Source: Streptantibioticus ferralitis (GTDB taxonomy: Bacteria; Actinomycetota; Actinomycetes; Streptomycetales; Streptomycetaceae). Taken from it: DNA of 64,000 nt. A model generated the notes under the pieces. It ran no database searches. It had not been told where the DNA came from and worked only from the letters and a program-made list of their open reading frames with translations. Position numbers and translations under genes: made by a program. This document shows positions 1 through 9,174 of this stretch, piece by piece; the first letter of the stretch is position 1, and each line of letters starts with the position of its first letter. The DNA is taken from contig NZ_JARHTQ010000013.1 in the NCBI RefSeq assembly GCF_029223525.1, positions 62,001 through 126,000 on the forward strand, written 5' to 3'.

Positions 1-46
1 GGCGCGCACCCGCACGCTGGGATCTCCCGCACGGAGGTACCACAGG

Positions 47-1900
47 ATGTCCGCAGTGTCGCAGCCCACAGCGCCAGAATCGCCCGCCGCGACCCGGGAG
101 CAGCCGCCCGATACCGGCGACCGCCACAAGCTCACCGCCCTCGGCGGACTGGCCGCGCTCTCGCTGGACGCGATGGCGTCCGTGGCGTACGGACCCGAGT
201 CGATCGTGCTGGTGCTGGCCGCGGCCGGGGCACACGGTCTGGGGTTCACCCTCCCGGTGACGCTGGCGATCGCGGCGCTGCTCGCGGTGCTGGTCGCCTC
301 GTACCGGCAGGTCATCGCGGCGTTCCCGAACGGTGGCGGGTCCTACGCGGTCGCCAAGACTCATCTGGGGCGCCGTACCAGTCTGGTGGCGGCCGCCTCG
401 CTGATCCTGGACTACGTCCTCAACGTGGCCGTTTCGGTGACCGCCGGTGTGGCGGCGCTCACCTCCGCCTTCCCGTCCCTCTACGGCGACCGGGTGTGGC
501 TGTGCCTCGCGGTGCTCGTCGCGGTCACCGGGGTCAACCTGCGCGGCATCGCCGAGTCCGCGCGGGTGTTCATGATCCCGACCTTGGTCTTCGTCGGGTC
601 GATCCTGGCCCTGATAGTGGCGGGCCTCTTCCGCGACCACCCGGTGAGCACGGCGACGGCCGCCGGGCACAGCTCGGTACTGGCCGGCAACGCCACGACG
701 GTGGGCGCGCTACTGCTGCTGAAGGCGTTCTCCGCCGGGTGCTCCGCACTGACCGGTGTCGAGGCGATCGCCAACGCCGTACCGTCCTTCCGCACACCGA
801 AGGTGAAGCGGGCGCAGCGCACCGAGGTCGCGCTGGGCGCGCTGCTCGGCGTCATGCTGATCGGTCTGTCGGTGCTGATCGGCCGGTTCCATCTGCAGCC
901 GGTGGAGGGGGTCACCGTCCTCGCCCAGCTCGCGGACGCCTCGCTCGGCCACAACTGGGCCTTCTACGTGGTGCAGTTCGCCACGATGATCCTGCTGGCG
1001 CTGGCCGCCAACACCTCCTTCGGCGGGCTGCCGGTGCTGATGGCGCTGCTGGCCCGCGACAACCACCTGCCGCATGTCTTCGCGCTGAAGGCCGACCGCC
1101 AGGTGCACCGGCACGGCGTGCTGGCGCTGGCGGCCGTCTCGGCGGCACTGCTGGTGTTCTCCGGCGGCGACACCAACACGATCGTGCCGCTGTTCGCCAT
1201 CGGCGTCTTCGTCGGCTTCACCATCTGCCAGGTGGGCATGGTCATCCACTGGCGCGCGGAGCAGTCCCCCGGCTGGGCCGCCAAGGCCGCGCTCAACGCC
1301 TTCGGCGCCGTGCTGACCGGGATCGCCGCGGTCATCGTGACGGCGACCAAGTTCACCGAGGGCGCCTGGATCATCGTGGTCGCGCTGCCGCTGCTGGTGG
1401 TGCTCTTCGAACGGATCCACCGGGCGTACGGCCGGATCGGTGAGTCCCTGGGCCTCGGCCGGGTGCCGGAACCGCCGCGCCGCGACCGCTCGTTGGTCAT
1501 CGTGCCGGTCTCCACACTGTCCCGGCTGACCAGCGAGGCGCTGACGGCGGCCACCTCACTCGGCGACGAGGTGATGGCGGTGACGGTCGCCGCGTCCGAC
1601 CCGGAGGACCGGGCGCACACCGAGTCGCTCCGACGGGACTGGGACCTGTGGAACCCGGGCGTACCGCTGATCGAACTCCCCTGCCCCCGTCGTGCGTTGG
1701 GCCGCCCGGTGACCCAGCTGATCCGCGAGCTGACGGCCGAGCGCCCCGGCACCCGGATCACCGTGATGATCCCGGAGGTCGAGCCCGCCCATGTGTGGCA
1801 GCGCCTGCTGCAGAACCAACGCGGCGCGGTCCTGGCCCACGCGGTCCGCAGAGACACCGACGCGGTGATCTGCCGCCTCCGCTTCCGCCTCAACACGTAA
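47..1900 (+). CDS. KimA-like APC-superfamily potassium transporter candidate
   Basis: A 617-residue inner-membrane permease with about 12 hydrophobic helices (residues ~30-460) and a ~150-residue soluble C-terminal domain. The N-terminal DAMASVAYG segment, the GGGSYAV loop, the LLLKAFSAGCSALTGVEAI stretch and the C-terminal LVIVPVSTL region all resemble Bacillus KimA (YdaO) as I remember it, a high-affinity K+:H+ symporter whose cytosolic domain binds c-di-AMP. The total length also fits KimA rather than ordinary amino-acid permeases of 450-500 residues. The ATG at 47 follows a GGAGG ribosome site at the right distance. Potassium uptake is therefore inferred from family resemblance; an amino-acid substrate remains possible. 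The upstream regulatory region lies outside the window. Confidence 0.8.
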   Translation: MSAVSQPTAPESPAATREQPPDTGDRHKLTALGGLAALSLDAMASVAYGPESIVLVLAAAGAHGLGFTLPVTLAIAALLAVLVASYRQVIAAFPNGGGSYAVAKTHLGRRTSLVAAASLILDYVLNVAVSVTAGVAALTSAFPSLYGDRVWLCLAVLVAVTGVNLRGIAESARVFMIPTLVFVGSILALIVAGLFRDHPVSTATAAGHSSVLAGNATTVGALLLLKAFSAGCSALTGVEAIANAVPSFRTPKVKRAQRTEVALGALLGVMLIGLSVLIGRFHLQPVEGVTVLAQLADASLGHNWAFYVVQFATMILLALAANTSFGGLPVLMALLARDNHLPHVFALKADRQVHRHGVLALAAVSAALLVFSGGDTNTIVPLFAIGVFVGFTICQVGMVIHWRAEQSPGWAAKAALNAFGAVLTGIAAVIVTATKFTEGAWIIVVALPLLVVLFERIHRAYGRIGESLGLGRVPEPPRRDRSLVIVPVSTLSRLTSEALTAATSLGDEVMAVTVAASDPEDRAHTESLRRDWDLWNPGVPLIELPCPRRALGRPVTQLIRELTAERPGTRITVMIPEVEPAHVWQRLLQNQRGAVLAHAVRRDTDAVICRLRFRLNT

Positions 1901-2101
1901 CGGCACCCACACCCGTGATGGCACGCACCGGGCACCCCCGTTTCCGGCAAGGTGAGCGAGCCGCAGTGACATCAGCGGCCTCCGGCCGCGGAGCGCGCCG
2001 CTGCCGAAAGAGACGAAGACACGGGAGCGCGGCGACCGCCCGGCGAGGAGTGTCGGCACAGGGTAAAGCGCCCGGCGGCGAACGAACACAAAAAGGGGGG
2101 C

Positions 2102-2133
2102 GGGGCGGCGCCTTCCGCACAAGGCGCCGCCCC
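2102..2133 (+). terminator. Strong hairpin terminator after the KimA-like gene
   Basis: A perfect 13-bp stem (GGGGCGGCGCCTT pairing with 2121-2133) with a 6-nt loop, 200 bp after the transporter stop codon. It has no T tract, which is normal for streptomycete terminators. The rest of the spacer from 1901 to 2100 shows no gene. Confidence 0.75.
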
Positions 2134-2180
2134 ATGTGAGGGTTTCCGGTAGTGGCTTAGGGAGTCGGGCGAATCTCACG

Positions 2181-2210
2181 GTCGCTGCGGAAGCCTTCTT
2201 CCGCAGCGAC
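2181..2210. terminator. 12-bp hairpin between convergent genes
   Basis: A perfect inverted repeat, GTCGCTGCGGAA at 2181-2192 and its complement at 2199-2210, with a 6-nt loop. It lies downstream of ppdK on the minus strand and can stop transcription from either side of the convergent pair. Confidence 0.6.
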
Positions 2211-2244
2211 GGCGCGGACCGGCGGTGTCGAACCGGCCGCAACC
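2209..2244. repeat. Copy of a dispersed intergenic repeat
   Basis: 36 bp that match 33899-33934 at 31 of 36 positions, in the same orientation. Both copies are intergenic, near the 3' end of a minus-strand gene. A related but more diverged copy lies in the other orientation at about 33583-33612. Confidence 0.5.
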
Positions 2245-2257
2245 AGTCGTCGGAACG

Positions 2258-2280
2258 CCGCTGAGGCCAAGCCTCAGCGG
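2258..2280 (-). terminator. Hairpin overlapping the ppdK stop codon
   Basis: A perfect 10-bp stem, CCGCTGAGGC at 2258-2267 and its complement at 2271-2280, with a 3-nt loop. The ppdK TGA at 2276-2274 is inside the right arm, so the last codons of ppdK form part of the terminator. Confidence 0.6.
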
Positions 2281-4988
2281 TGGTCGCTGCCCTCGCTCTG
2301 CGACGCGGCGCGGCCCGCCTCCAGACGGGCGACCGGGATGCGGAACGGCGAGCAGGAAACGTAGTCCAGTCCCACCTCGTGGAAGAAGTGGACGGACTCC
2401 GGGTCACCGCCGTGCTCACCGCACACCCCGAGCTTGAGGTCGGGACGCGTGGCCCGGCCCGCCTCGACCGCCGACTTCACCAGCGAGCCCACACCATCGC
2501 GGTCGATGGTCTCGAACGGGCTGACGCCGAAGATGCCCTTCTCCAGGTACGCGGTGAAGAAGCTGGCCTCGACGTCATCGCGGGAGAAGCCCCACACCGT
2601 CTGGGTCAGGTCGTTGGTGCCGAAGGAGAAGAACTCCGCGGCCTCCGCGATCTGCCCGGCGGTGAGCGCGGCGCGCGGCAGCTCGATCATCGTGCCGAGC
2701 TTCAGCCCCAGTTCGACGCCGTGCTCGGCCTCCACCTCCGCGATGACCTTCTCCGCGTCCTCGCGAACCAGCTCCAGCTCCTGCACCGTGCCCACCAGCG
2801 GGATCATGATCTCCGCGCGCGGGTCGCCGTTCGCCTTGCGGCGCTGGGCCGCGGCCTCCGCGATGGCCCGTACCTGCATGGTGAACAGGCCGGGGATGAC
2901 CAGGCCGAGCCGCACACCGCGCAGGCCGAGCATCGGGTTCTGCTCATGCAGCCGGTGGACCGCCTGCAGCAGCCGCAGGTCGTTCTCGTGGGACTCCTTG
3001 CGCGACTCGGCGAGCGCCACCCGTACCGACAGGTCGGTGATGTCGGGCAGGAACTCGTGCAGCGGCGGGTCCAACAGCCGTACGGTGACCGGCAGTCCGT
3101 CCATCGCCTCGAACAGGTCGATGAAGTCCTGGCGCTGGAGCGGCAGTAGGGCTTCGAGTGCGCTGGCGCGCTCGTCGTCGTGGTCGGCGAGGATCAGCCG
3201 TTCGACCAGCTCCCGGCGGTCGCCGAGGAACATGTGCTCGGTGCGGCACAGTCCGATGCCCTGCGCGCCGAACCGCCGTGCGCGGGCCGCGTCCTCGGCG
3301 TTGTCGGCGTTGGCGCGTACTCGAAGGCGGCGTACCCGGTCCGCGTAGGCCATGATGCGGTGCACGGCCTGGACGAGTTCGTCGGCGTCGTCGGCGCCCG
3401 CGTGCATCCGGCCCTCGAAGTACTCCACGACAGGGGACGGCACGACCGGCACCTCGCCGAGGTAGACCTTGCCGGTGGAGCCGTCGATGGAGACCAGGTC
3501 GCCCTCCTCGACCACGACGCCGCCGGGAGCGGTCAACCGCCGCCGTTTGGTGTCGACTTCGAGCTCCTCGGCGCCGCACACACAGGTCTTGCCCATGCCG
3601 CGGGCGACCACGGCCGCGTGCGAGGTCTTGCCGCCGCGCGAGGTCAGGATGCCCTCGGCGGCGATCATGCCGTTGAGGTCATCGGGGTTGGTCTCCCGGC
3701 GGATCAGGATGACCTTCTCGCCCGAGCGGGACCACTTGACGGCGGTGTACGAGTCGAAGACCGCCTTGCCGACCGCCGCGCCCGGCGAGGCCGCGATGCC
3801 CCGGCCCAGCTTCTCCGCCTTGGCGCTCTCATCGAAGCGCGGGAACATCAGCTGGGCGAGCTGCGCCCCGTTGACCCGCTGCAGCGCCTCGGCCTCGTCG
3901 ATCAGCCCCTGGTCCACCAGCTGGGTGGCGATGCGGAACGCGGCGGCGGCGGTGCGCTTGCCCACCCGGGTCTGCAGCATCCACAACTTGCCGCGCTCGA
4001 TGGTGAACTCGATGTCGCACAGGTCCTTGTAGTGCGTCTCCAGCGTCTCCATGATCTGCATCAGCTGGTCGTACGAGGACTTGTCGATGCGCTCCAGCTC
4101 GGAGAGCGGCACGGTGTTGCGGATGCCCGCGACGACGTCCTCGCCCTGCGCGTTCTGCAGGTAGTCGCCGTAGACGCCCTGCTGGCCGCTGGCCGGGTCA
4201 CGGGTGAAGGCCACACCGGTGCCCGAGTCGGGTCCGAGGTTGCCGAAGACCATCGAGCAGACGTTGACGGCGGTGCCGAGGTCGTGCGGGATGCGCTCCT
4301 GGCGGCGGTAGAGCTTGGCGCGCTCGGTGTTCCACGAGTCGAAGACCGCCCTTATGGCGAGGTCCATCTGCTCGCGCGGGTCCTGCGGGAACTCCCGGCC
4401 CGCCTCCTTGAGCACGATCTGCTTGAAGTCCTCGACCAGTTGCCGCAGGTCGGCGGCGTCCAGGTCGAGGTCGCTGCCGGCGCCCTTGGCCTGCTTGGCC
4501 TCCTCCAGGGCCTCCTCGAACAGATCGCCGTCCACGCCCAGCACCGTCTTGCCGAACATCTGGACAAGGCGGCGGTACGAGTCCCAGGCGAACCGCTCAT
4601 CGCCCGCCTGGGCGGCGAGGCCGGATACCGAGGTGTCGGACAGGCCGATGTTGAGGACGGTGTCCATCATTCCGGGCATGGAGAACTTCGCTCCGGACCG
4701 CACCGACACCAGCAGCGGATCGTCGCTCTGGCCAAGGCGCTTGCCCATCCGCTGCTCCAGTGCGTCGAGGTGCGCGCTCACCTCGTCGCGCAGCTCGGCG
4801 GGCTCACTGCCGGAATCCAGGTAGACCTTGCACGCCTCGGTGGTGATGGTGAAGCCGGGCGGTACCGGCAGACCGAGGTTGGTCATCTCGGCCAGATTCG
4901 CGCCCTTGCCACCGAGCAGGTCCTTCAGGTCCTTGTTGCCCTCAGTGAAGTCGTAGACGAACTTCCGGGGTGTTTGCTGTAGCGACAC
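2274..4988 (-). CDS. ppdK: Pyruvate, phosphate dikinase
   Basis: Cytosolic enzyme interconverting pyruvate + ATP + phosphate and phosphoenolpyruvate + AMP + diphosphate, at the glycolysis/gluconeogenesis branch. The 904-residue product has an N-terminal ATP-grasp domain (LLGGKGANLAEM near residue 30), a central swivelling phosphohistidine domain with the catalytic GGKTSHAAVVARGMG motif near 455, and a C-terminal TIM barrel with the acid/base cysteine in GVCGEHGGDP (Cys856). I chose the GTG at 4988 because GAGGAG lies about 8 nt upstream and the protein then begins as in relatives (SLQQTPRKFVYDF); the ATG at 5048 would add 20 residues without family support. Monocistronic, convergent with the transporter gene. 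Confidence 0.96.
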   Translation of the reverse strand: MSLQQTPRKFVYDFTEGNKDLKDLLGGKGANLAEMTNLGLPVPPGFTITTEACKVYLDSGSEPAELRDEVSAHLDALEQRMGKRLGQSDDPLLVSVRSGAKFSMPGMMDTVLNIGLSDTSVSGLAAQAGDERFAWDSYRRLVQMFGKTVLGVDGDLFEEALEEAKQAKGAGSDLDLDAADLRQLVEDFKQIVLKEAGREFPQDPREQMDLAIRAVFDSWNTERAKLYRRQERIPHDLGTAVNVCSMVFGNLGPDSGTGVAFTRDPASGQQGVYGDYLQNAQGEDVVAGIRNTVPLSELERIDKSSYDQLMQIMETLETHYKDLCDIEFTIERGKLWMLQTRVGKRTAAAAFRIATQLVDQGLIDEAEALQRVNGAQLAQLMFPRFDESAKAEKLGRGIAASPGAAVGKAVFDSYTAVKWSRSGEKVILIRRETNPDDLNGMIAAEGILTSRGGKTSHAAVVARGMGKTCVCGAEELEVDTKRRRLTAPGGVVVEEGDLVSIDGSTGKVYLGEVPVVPSPVVEYFEGRMHAGADDADELVQAVHRIMAYADRVRRLRVRANADNAEDAARARRFGAQGIGLCRTEHMFLGDRRELVERLILADHDDERASALEALLPLQRQDFIDLFEAMDGLPVTVRLLDPPLHEFLPDITDLSVRVALAESRKESHENDLRLLQAVHRLHEQNPMLGLRGVRLGLVIPGLFTMQVRAIAEAAAQRRKANGDPRAEIMIPLVGTVQELELVREDAEKVIAEVEAEHGVELGLKLGTMIELPRAALTAGQIAEAAEFFSFGTNDLTQTVWGFSRDDVEASFFTAYLEKGIFGVSPFETIDRDGVGSLVKSAVEAGRATRPDLKLGVCGEHGGDPESVHFFHEVGLDYVSCSPFRIPVARLEAGRAASQSEGSDHR

Positions 4989-5422
4989 GGATCCGACTCC
5001 TCGCCCACGGGGGTGTGCCCTGACGGCGGGGAGCGTACCCATCTCCAAGGCGGCGCAGTGCGTCTATGGCCATGTCATATGGGCGTAACCACCCGTCTGC
5101 CAGCAGATCCAAAGCGGAATGGCTCATCCGGCCTGGGATCTACACGCGCAGTCCGATCGCTCATCCGTGTTTAATACCTGAACACATGAGCGCGGAAGTC
5201 GCGCGTTTAACTTGTCGATGACTACTCAGTGTAGCCCTTACCTCAAGCCGGTGAACCCAACGAGCGTGACACCCGGTGCCATCCATTGGAAACGTAACGA
5301 CACTCAATGCCACGTCTGCTTGCCGCTCAAATGAGCAGGTGACTAATCATGCGTGGCGAGAATCACGCGCTCGACGCCGCTCGCATCTCACATGCTGGAC
5401 GCCCGGAACGCCCTGGAAACAC
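4989..5422. other. Gene-free spacer upstream of ppdK
   Basis: About 430 bp without a convincing gene. The stretch from about 5160 to 5400 is less GC-rich than its surroundings and presumably holds the ppdK promoter; TATTAA read on the minus strand near 5171-5176 is one possible -10, and GTGTT-N9-AACAC at 5167-5185 is a weak inverted repeat. No tRNA or riboswitch fold was recognised. Short open frames starting near 5349 on the plus strand look like chance. Confidence 0.4.
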
Positions 5423-6550
5423 TCAGCCGCCGGAAGTGTCCAGTTCCGCGTCAGCACTCACCACGGCGCAGTCGTACGGATCCTTCAGCCAGCCGTCCGG
5501 CAGCACCACCCGCTTCGTGCCAGCGGTGCGTCCGCGCGGGCCTTCGGCACCTTCAGGCCACGGCTGATCCAGGTCCACCGCGCTCAGATGATCGTCGAGT
5601 TCGGCCAGCGAGGACGACATGGCCAGCCGCTGGCGCATCTGCGAACCGACCGAGAAGCCCTTGGTGTACCAGGCCACGTGCTTACGGAAGTCGATGACGC
5701 CGCGCTCCTCGTCGCCCAGCCACTCGGCGAGGAGTTCGGCATGGCGGCGCATGACCAGCGCCACCTCCTTGAACGACGGCCGGGCGCTGTCTCCCCCGCC
5801 CTCGAAGGCGTTGACCAGGTCGCCGAACAGCCACGGCCGCCCCAGGCAGCCGCGGCCGACGACCACACCGTCACAGCCGGTCTCGCGCATCATCCGCACC
5901 GCGTCGTCCGCGCACCAGATGTCGCCGTTGCCCAGAACCGGGATCTCCGGAACAGCCTCCTTCAGCCGGGCGATGGCCGGCCAGTCGGCGGTGCCGCCGT
6001 AGTGCTGCGCCGCCGTACGGCCGTGCAGCGCGACGGCGGTGACGCCCTCCTGCACCGCGATCCGGCCCGCGTCGAGGTAGGTGAGGTGGTCGTCGTCAAT
6101 GCCCTTGCGCATCTTGATCGTCACCGGCAGCGCGCCCGCGTTGCCCACCGCCTCCCGCAGGATGGCGCGCAGCAGGTTCCGCTTGAACGGCAGGGCCGAC
6201 CCGCCGCCCTTGCGGGTCACCTTGGGCACCGGGCAGCCGAAGTTGAGGTCGATGTGGTCGGCGAGGTCCTCGTCGACGATCATGCGGACCGCCTTGCCGA
6301 CGGTCACCGGGTCCACGCCGTACAGCTGGATCGAGCGCGGTCGCTCGGTCTGGTCGAAGTGGATCAGCTGCATGGTCTTGTCGTTCCGCTCGACCAGCGC
6401 CCGGGTCGTGATCATCTCGGAGACGAACAGTCCCTTGCCGCCCGAGAACTCCCGGCAGAGCGTACGGAACGGTGCGTTGGTGATCCCCGCCATCGGCGCG
6501 AGCACGACGGGCGGCGACACGGTGTGCGGACCGATCTGCAGGTTCGTCAT
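5423..6550 (-). CDS. dusB: tRNA-dihydrouridine synthase (DusB type)
   Basis: FMN-dependent enzyme that reduces uridines in tRNA D-loops to dihydrouridine. The 375-residue TIM-barrel protein starts with the family N-terminus (VLAPMAGITNAPFR, residues 17-30), carries the catalytic cysteine in LNFGCP (Cys106) with the following KVTRKGGGSAL loop, and an FMN phosphate-binding VLGNGDI region; a C-terminal helical tRNA-binding domain follows. The ATG at 6550 has GAAGGA about 10 nt upstream. A GACAAT -10-like element at 6602-6597 (minus strand) would give a leader of about 40 nt. Confidence 0.94.
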   Translation of the reverse strand: MTNLQIGPHTVSPPVVLAPMAGITNAPFRTLCREFSGGKGLFVSEMITTRALVERNDKTMQLIHFDQTERPRSIQLYGVDPVTVGKAVRMIVDEDLADHIDLNFGCPVPKVTRKGGGSALPFKRNLLRAILREAVGNAGALPVTIKMRKGIDDDHLTYLDAGRIAVQEGVTAVALHGRTAAQHYGGTADWPAIARLKEAVPEIPVLGNGDIWCADDAVRMMRETGCDGVVVGRGCLGRPWLFGDLVNAFEGGGDSARPSFKEVALVMRRHAELLAEWLGDEERGVIDFRKHVAWYTKGFSVGSQMRQRLAMSSSLAELDDHLSAVDLDQPWPEGAEGPRGRTAGTKRVVLPDGWLKDPYDCAVVSADAELDTSGG

Positions 6551-6624
6551 CGCGGCGGGATTTCCTTCGGGCGGCGGATGGTACGGGCGATCTCCCATTG
6601 TCCCCCACCGGCGCGAGGCCTCGC

Positions 6625-7491
6625 TCAGACGGCCACCGGCACCCGTTCCGAGGCCGCCACGGCGAGCTGGTGCAACCGCTCCAGGCGGCTGCGGGTCTGG
6701 TCGTCCAGCGGGGTGTAGACGACCATCCGGGTGCCGCTGCGCGGCCGCAGCCACATACTGGTGTGCTCCAGGTTGAGCAGGCCGACCCGGCTGTTGAGGA
6801 AGCGCTTGGGACGGTTGGACGGCGGGGCCACCTCATGCTCCCGCCAGATCTCGCGGAACTCCTCGGACCCCCGCTCCAGCCGCTTGACCAGGTGCGTCCA
6901 GACCGGCTCCGCCACATGCTCGCCCATCCCGGCCCGGAACTGGGCGGTGCAGCGGCGCATGACCTCGTCCCGGTCGACCACCGCCTCGCGCCAGGCGGGA
7001 TCGGTGAACACCAGCCACAACACGTTGCGGTCCTCGGCGGGCAGCGCGTCCAGGTCGTTCACCAGCCGACCGTAGGTGCGGTTGTACGCGAGGATGTCGT
7101 ACCGGCTGTTCATGACGCAGGCGGGCAGCGGCTCCAGTTGCTCCATGGCGGCCCGTACCGCGGGCGTCACCGTGGGGCAGTCCTTGGGCGGCATCGGGTC
7201 GGAGGCCCCGGCCAGCACGAACAGATGGGCACGCTCGCCCGGATCGAGCATGAGCGTACGGGCCACCGCGTCCAGCACCTGCGCGGAGACCTGGATGTCG
7301 CGGGCCTGCTCAAGCCACGTGTACCAGGTGACGCCGACCGCGGACAGCTGCGCCACCTCCTCACGGCGCAGCCCCGGGGTGCGGCGCCGTGAACCGGCGG
7401 GCAGGCCCACCTGGTCGGGGGTGATCCGCTCGCGGCGACTGCGCAGGAAGTCGGCCAGTTCACGTCGGCGTACATCGGTGCTCACGCTCAT
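6625..7491 (-). CDS. XRE-family regulator with MmyB-like ligand-binding domain
   Basis: Predicted cytoplasmic transcription factor of 288 residues. An N-terminal helix-turn-helix (residues ~5-80, including TPGLRREEVAQLSAVGVTWYTWLEQ) precedes the conserved C-terminal domain found in MmyB-like regulators, with the RNVLWLVFTDPAWREAVVD and MWLRPRSGTRMVVYTPLDD segments. Such regulators commonly control a divergent oxidoreductase or exporter gene and autoregulate; here an MFS exporter is divergent and a CCAGGT/ACCTGG inverted repeat lies between them. The ATG at 7491 was preferred over one six codons upstream (7509); neither has a strong ribosome site. Confidence 0.88.
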   Translation of the reverse strand: MSVSTDVRRRELADFLRSRRERITPDQVGLPAGSRRRTPGLRREEVAQLSAVGVTWYTWLEQARDIQVSAQVLDAVARTLMLDPGERAHLFVLAGASDPMPPKDCPTVTPAVRAAMEQLEPLPACVMNSRYDILAYNRTYGRLVNDLDALPAEDRNVLWLVFTDPAWREAVVDRDEVMRRCTAQFRAGMGEHVAEPVWTHLVKRLERGSEEFREIWREHEVAPPSNRPKRFLNSRVGLLNLEHTSMWLRPRSGTRMVVYTPLDDQTRSRLERLHQLAVAASERVPVAV

Positions 7492-7523
7492 GGGACCAGC
7501 TTGCCGCACCCTTCAGCCAGTTG

Positions 7524-7544
7524 CCAGGTTCTTCCAATACCTGG
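7524..7544. promoter_or_regulatory. Candidate operator between XRE regulator and MFS exporter
   Basis: Inverted repeat CCAGGT-N9-ACCTGG in the divergent promoter region, 33 bp from the regulator start and about 43 bp before the exporter start. Position and symmetry suit binding by the XRE regulator; this is inference from sequence only. Confidence 0.5.
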
Positions 7545-7586
7545 ATAACCACACTCTGGTACCCCCTTAAATCAGCCAGCATCGTA

Positions 7587-9080
7587 GTGGCCGTGAAGAC
7601 ACAGACCGCACAGACCGAAGTCCGGCCTTCGAGGGCCACGGTGCTGCCGAGCGTGCGCCGCCTCGGCGCCCAGGCGTCCGGCCCGGACTCGGCCGCGTCC
7701 CCGGCGCTCGGCCCGCTCGGGTTGCTCACCCTGCTCCTCGGCGCGGCACTCCCCATGATCGACTTCTTTATCGTCAATGTCGCGCTCCCGACCATCGAGC
7801 GCGATCTGCACACCGGCCCCGCACTGCTGGAGATGGTCGCGGCGGGCTACGGCGTGGCGTACGCCGTGCTGCTGGTGCTCGGCGGCCGGCTCGGCGACAT
7901 GATCGGGCGCCGCCGGCTCTTCCTCATCGGAACGGCGCTGTTCGCGCTGACCTCGCTGGCCTGCGGCCTGGCGCCGAACGCCTGGACGCTGGTCGGCGCG
8001 CGGGTCGCCCAGGGCGCGGCGTCCGCGCTGATGCTGCCGCAGGTGCTGGCGACCATCCAGTCCACCACCACCGGCGCCCGGCGCGGCCGGGCACTCGGCC
8101 TGTACGGCGCCACCGGCGGTATAGCGGCGGTGGCGGGCCAGGTGCTGGGGGGCTGGCTGGTGGCCGCGGACATCGCGGGCACCGGCTGGCGCTCCATATT
8201 CCTGGTGAACGTACCGGTGGCGGCGGCCGCGATGGTGCTCGCGCTGCGTACGGTCCCGGAGACGCGGTCGGCGAAGCCCGCGCGGATCGACGTCACGGGC
8301 ACGGTTCTGCTGGGTGCGACGCTGCTCGCGCTGCTGGTGCCGCTGATGGAGGGCAGGGCGGTCGGCTGGCCGCTGTGGTGCTGGCTGCTGCTGGCCGCCG
8401 CGCCGTTCGTGGCGGCCGGGTTCTGGCTGGCCGAGCGGCGCGCCGAGCGCACCGGCCGCGACCCGCTGGTGCCGCCGTCGCTGCTGGGCAATCACGGGAT
8501 GCGCAGCGGTCTGCTGGTGGCGCTGCCGTTCTTCACCGGGTTCGGCGGCTTCATGTTCGTGATGGCGGTCGGGCTTCAGCAGGGGCTGAGGCTTGGTCCG
8601 GTGTCGGCGGGCACCGCGCTCGCACCGATGGCGGTGGCGTTCTTCACGGCCTCGCTGCTCGCACCGCGACTGGTGGTGCGGCACGGGCGCCGGGTGGTGA
8701 CCACCGGGCTGGCCGTGCAGGGCGTCGGGCTGCTGATCGTGGTGGCGGCAACGCTGGCGAGCTGGCCGCACATGGGGCCGCTGGACTTCGCGCCGGGCAT
8801 GGCGGTGCTCGGCTTCGGCCAGGGGCTGGCGATGAGCACGGTGTTCCGGATCGTGCTGTCGGAGGTTCCGGCGGACCGCGCCGGGGTGGGCAGCGGCGTG
8901 ATGGTGACCACCCAGCAGTCATCGCTGGCGCTCGGCGTCGCGACGCTGGGCACCCTGTTCCTGTCGCTGGCGTCCTCGGTCGGCATGCGCGACGCGCTGG
9001 TGACGGCGATCCTGGTGCAGGTCGCGGGGGGTGCGGCGGCGGTCGTGCTGAGCCTGCGGCTACCGCGTCAGGTGCGGTGA
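7587..9080 (+). CDS. MFS drug/metabolite exporter (DHA2/EmrB-like)
   Basis: Inner-membrane proton-coupled exporter of about 497 residues with 14 predicted hydrophobic helices. It shows the motif-A loop GGRLGDMIGRRRLFLIG after helix 2, the antiporter motif-C-like stretch around GGIAAVAGQVLGGWL, and the helix-1 signature MIDFFIVNVALPTIERDL typical of the EmrB/QacA branch. The substrate cannot be read from sequence. The GTG at 7587 was chosen because the frame upstream is not protein-like; a GTG at 7593 is equally possible and no clear ribosome site is present. Divergent from, and probably controlled by, the XRE regulator. Confidence 0.87.
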   Translation: MAVKTQTAQTEVRPSRATVLPSVRRLGAQASGPDSAASPALGPLGLLTLLLGAALPMIDFFIVNVALPTIERDLHTGPALLEMVAAGYGVAYAVLLVLGGRLGDMIGRRRLFLIGTALFALTSLACGLAPNAWTLVGARVAQGAASALMLPQVLATIQSTTTGARRGRALGLYGATGGIAAVAGQVLGGWLVAADIAGTGWRSIFLVNVPVAAAAMVLALRTVPETRSAKPARIDVTGTVLLGATLLALLVPLMEGRAVGWPLWCWLLLAAAPFVAAGFWLAERRAERTGRDPLVPPSLLGNHGMRSGLLVALPFFTGFGGFMFVMAVGLQQGLRLGPVSAGTALAPMAVAFFTASLLAPRLVVRHGRRVVTTGLAVQGVGLLIVVAATLASWPHMGPLDFAPGMAVLGFGQGLAMSTVFRIVLSEVPADRAGVGSGVMVTTQQSSLALGVATLGTLFLSLASSVGMRDALVTAILVQVAGGAAAVVLSLRLPRQVR

Positions 9081-9089
9081 CGGTCGGCC

Positions 9090-9145
9090 ACGGGCCCGCG
9101 GGGCACGGCGATACGGGGGTGATCGCCGTGTATCCGCGGGCCCGT
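9090..9145 (+). terminator. Two-part hairpin terminator after the MFS exporter
   Basis: A 12-bp outer stem (9090-9101 with 9134-9145) encloses a 9-bp inner stem (CACGGCGAT at 9104-9112 with 9122-9130), beginning 9 bp after the stop codon. Confidence 0.75.
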
Positions 9146-9174
9146 TGTCACACCCCGCTGACACGATCTACGGC

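Noticed and set aside
4989-5422. Small gene or tRNA in the ppdK upstream region
   Set aside because: Open frames are short, without ribosome sites or codon bias, and no cloverleaf with a TTC arm was found.
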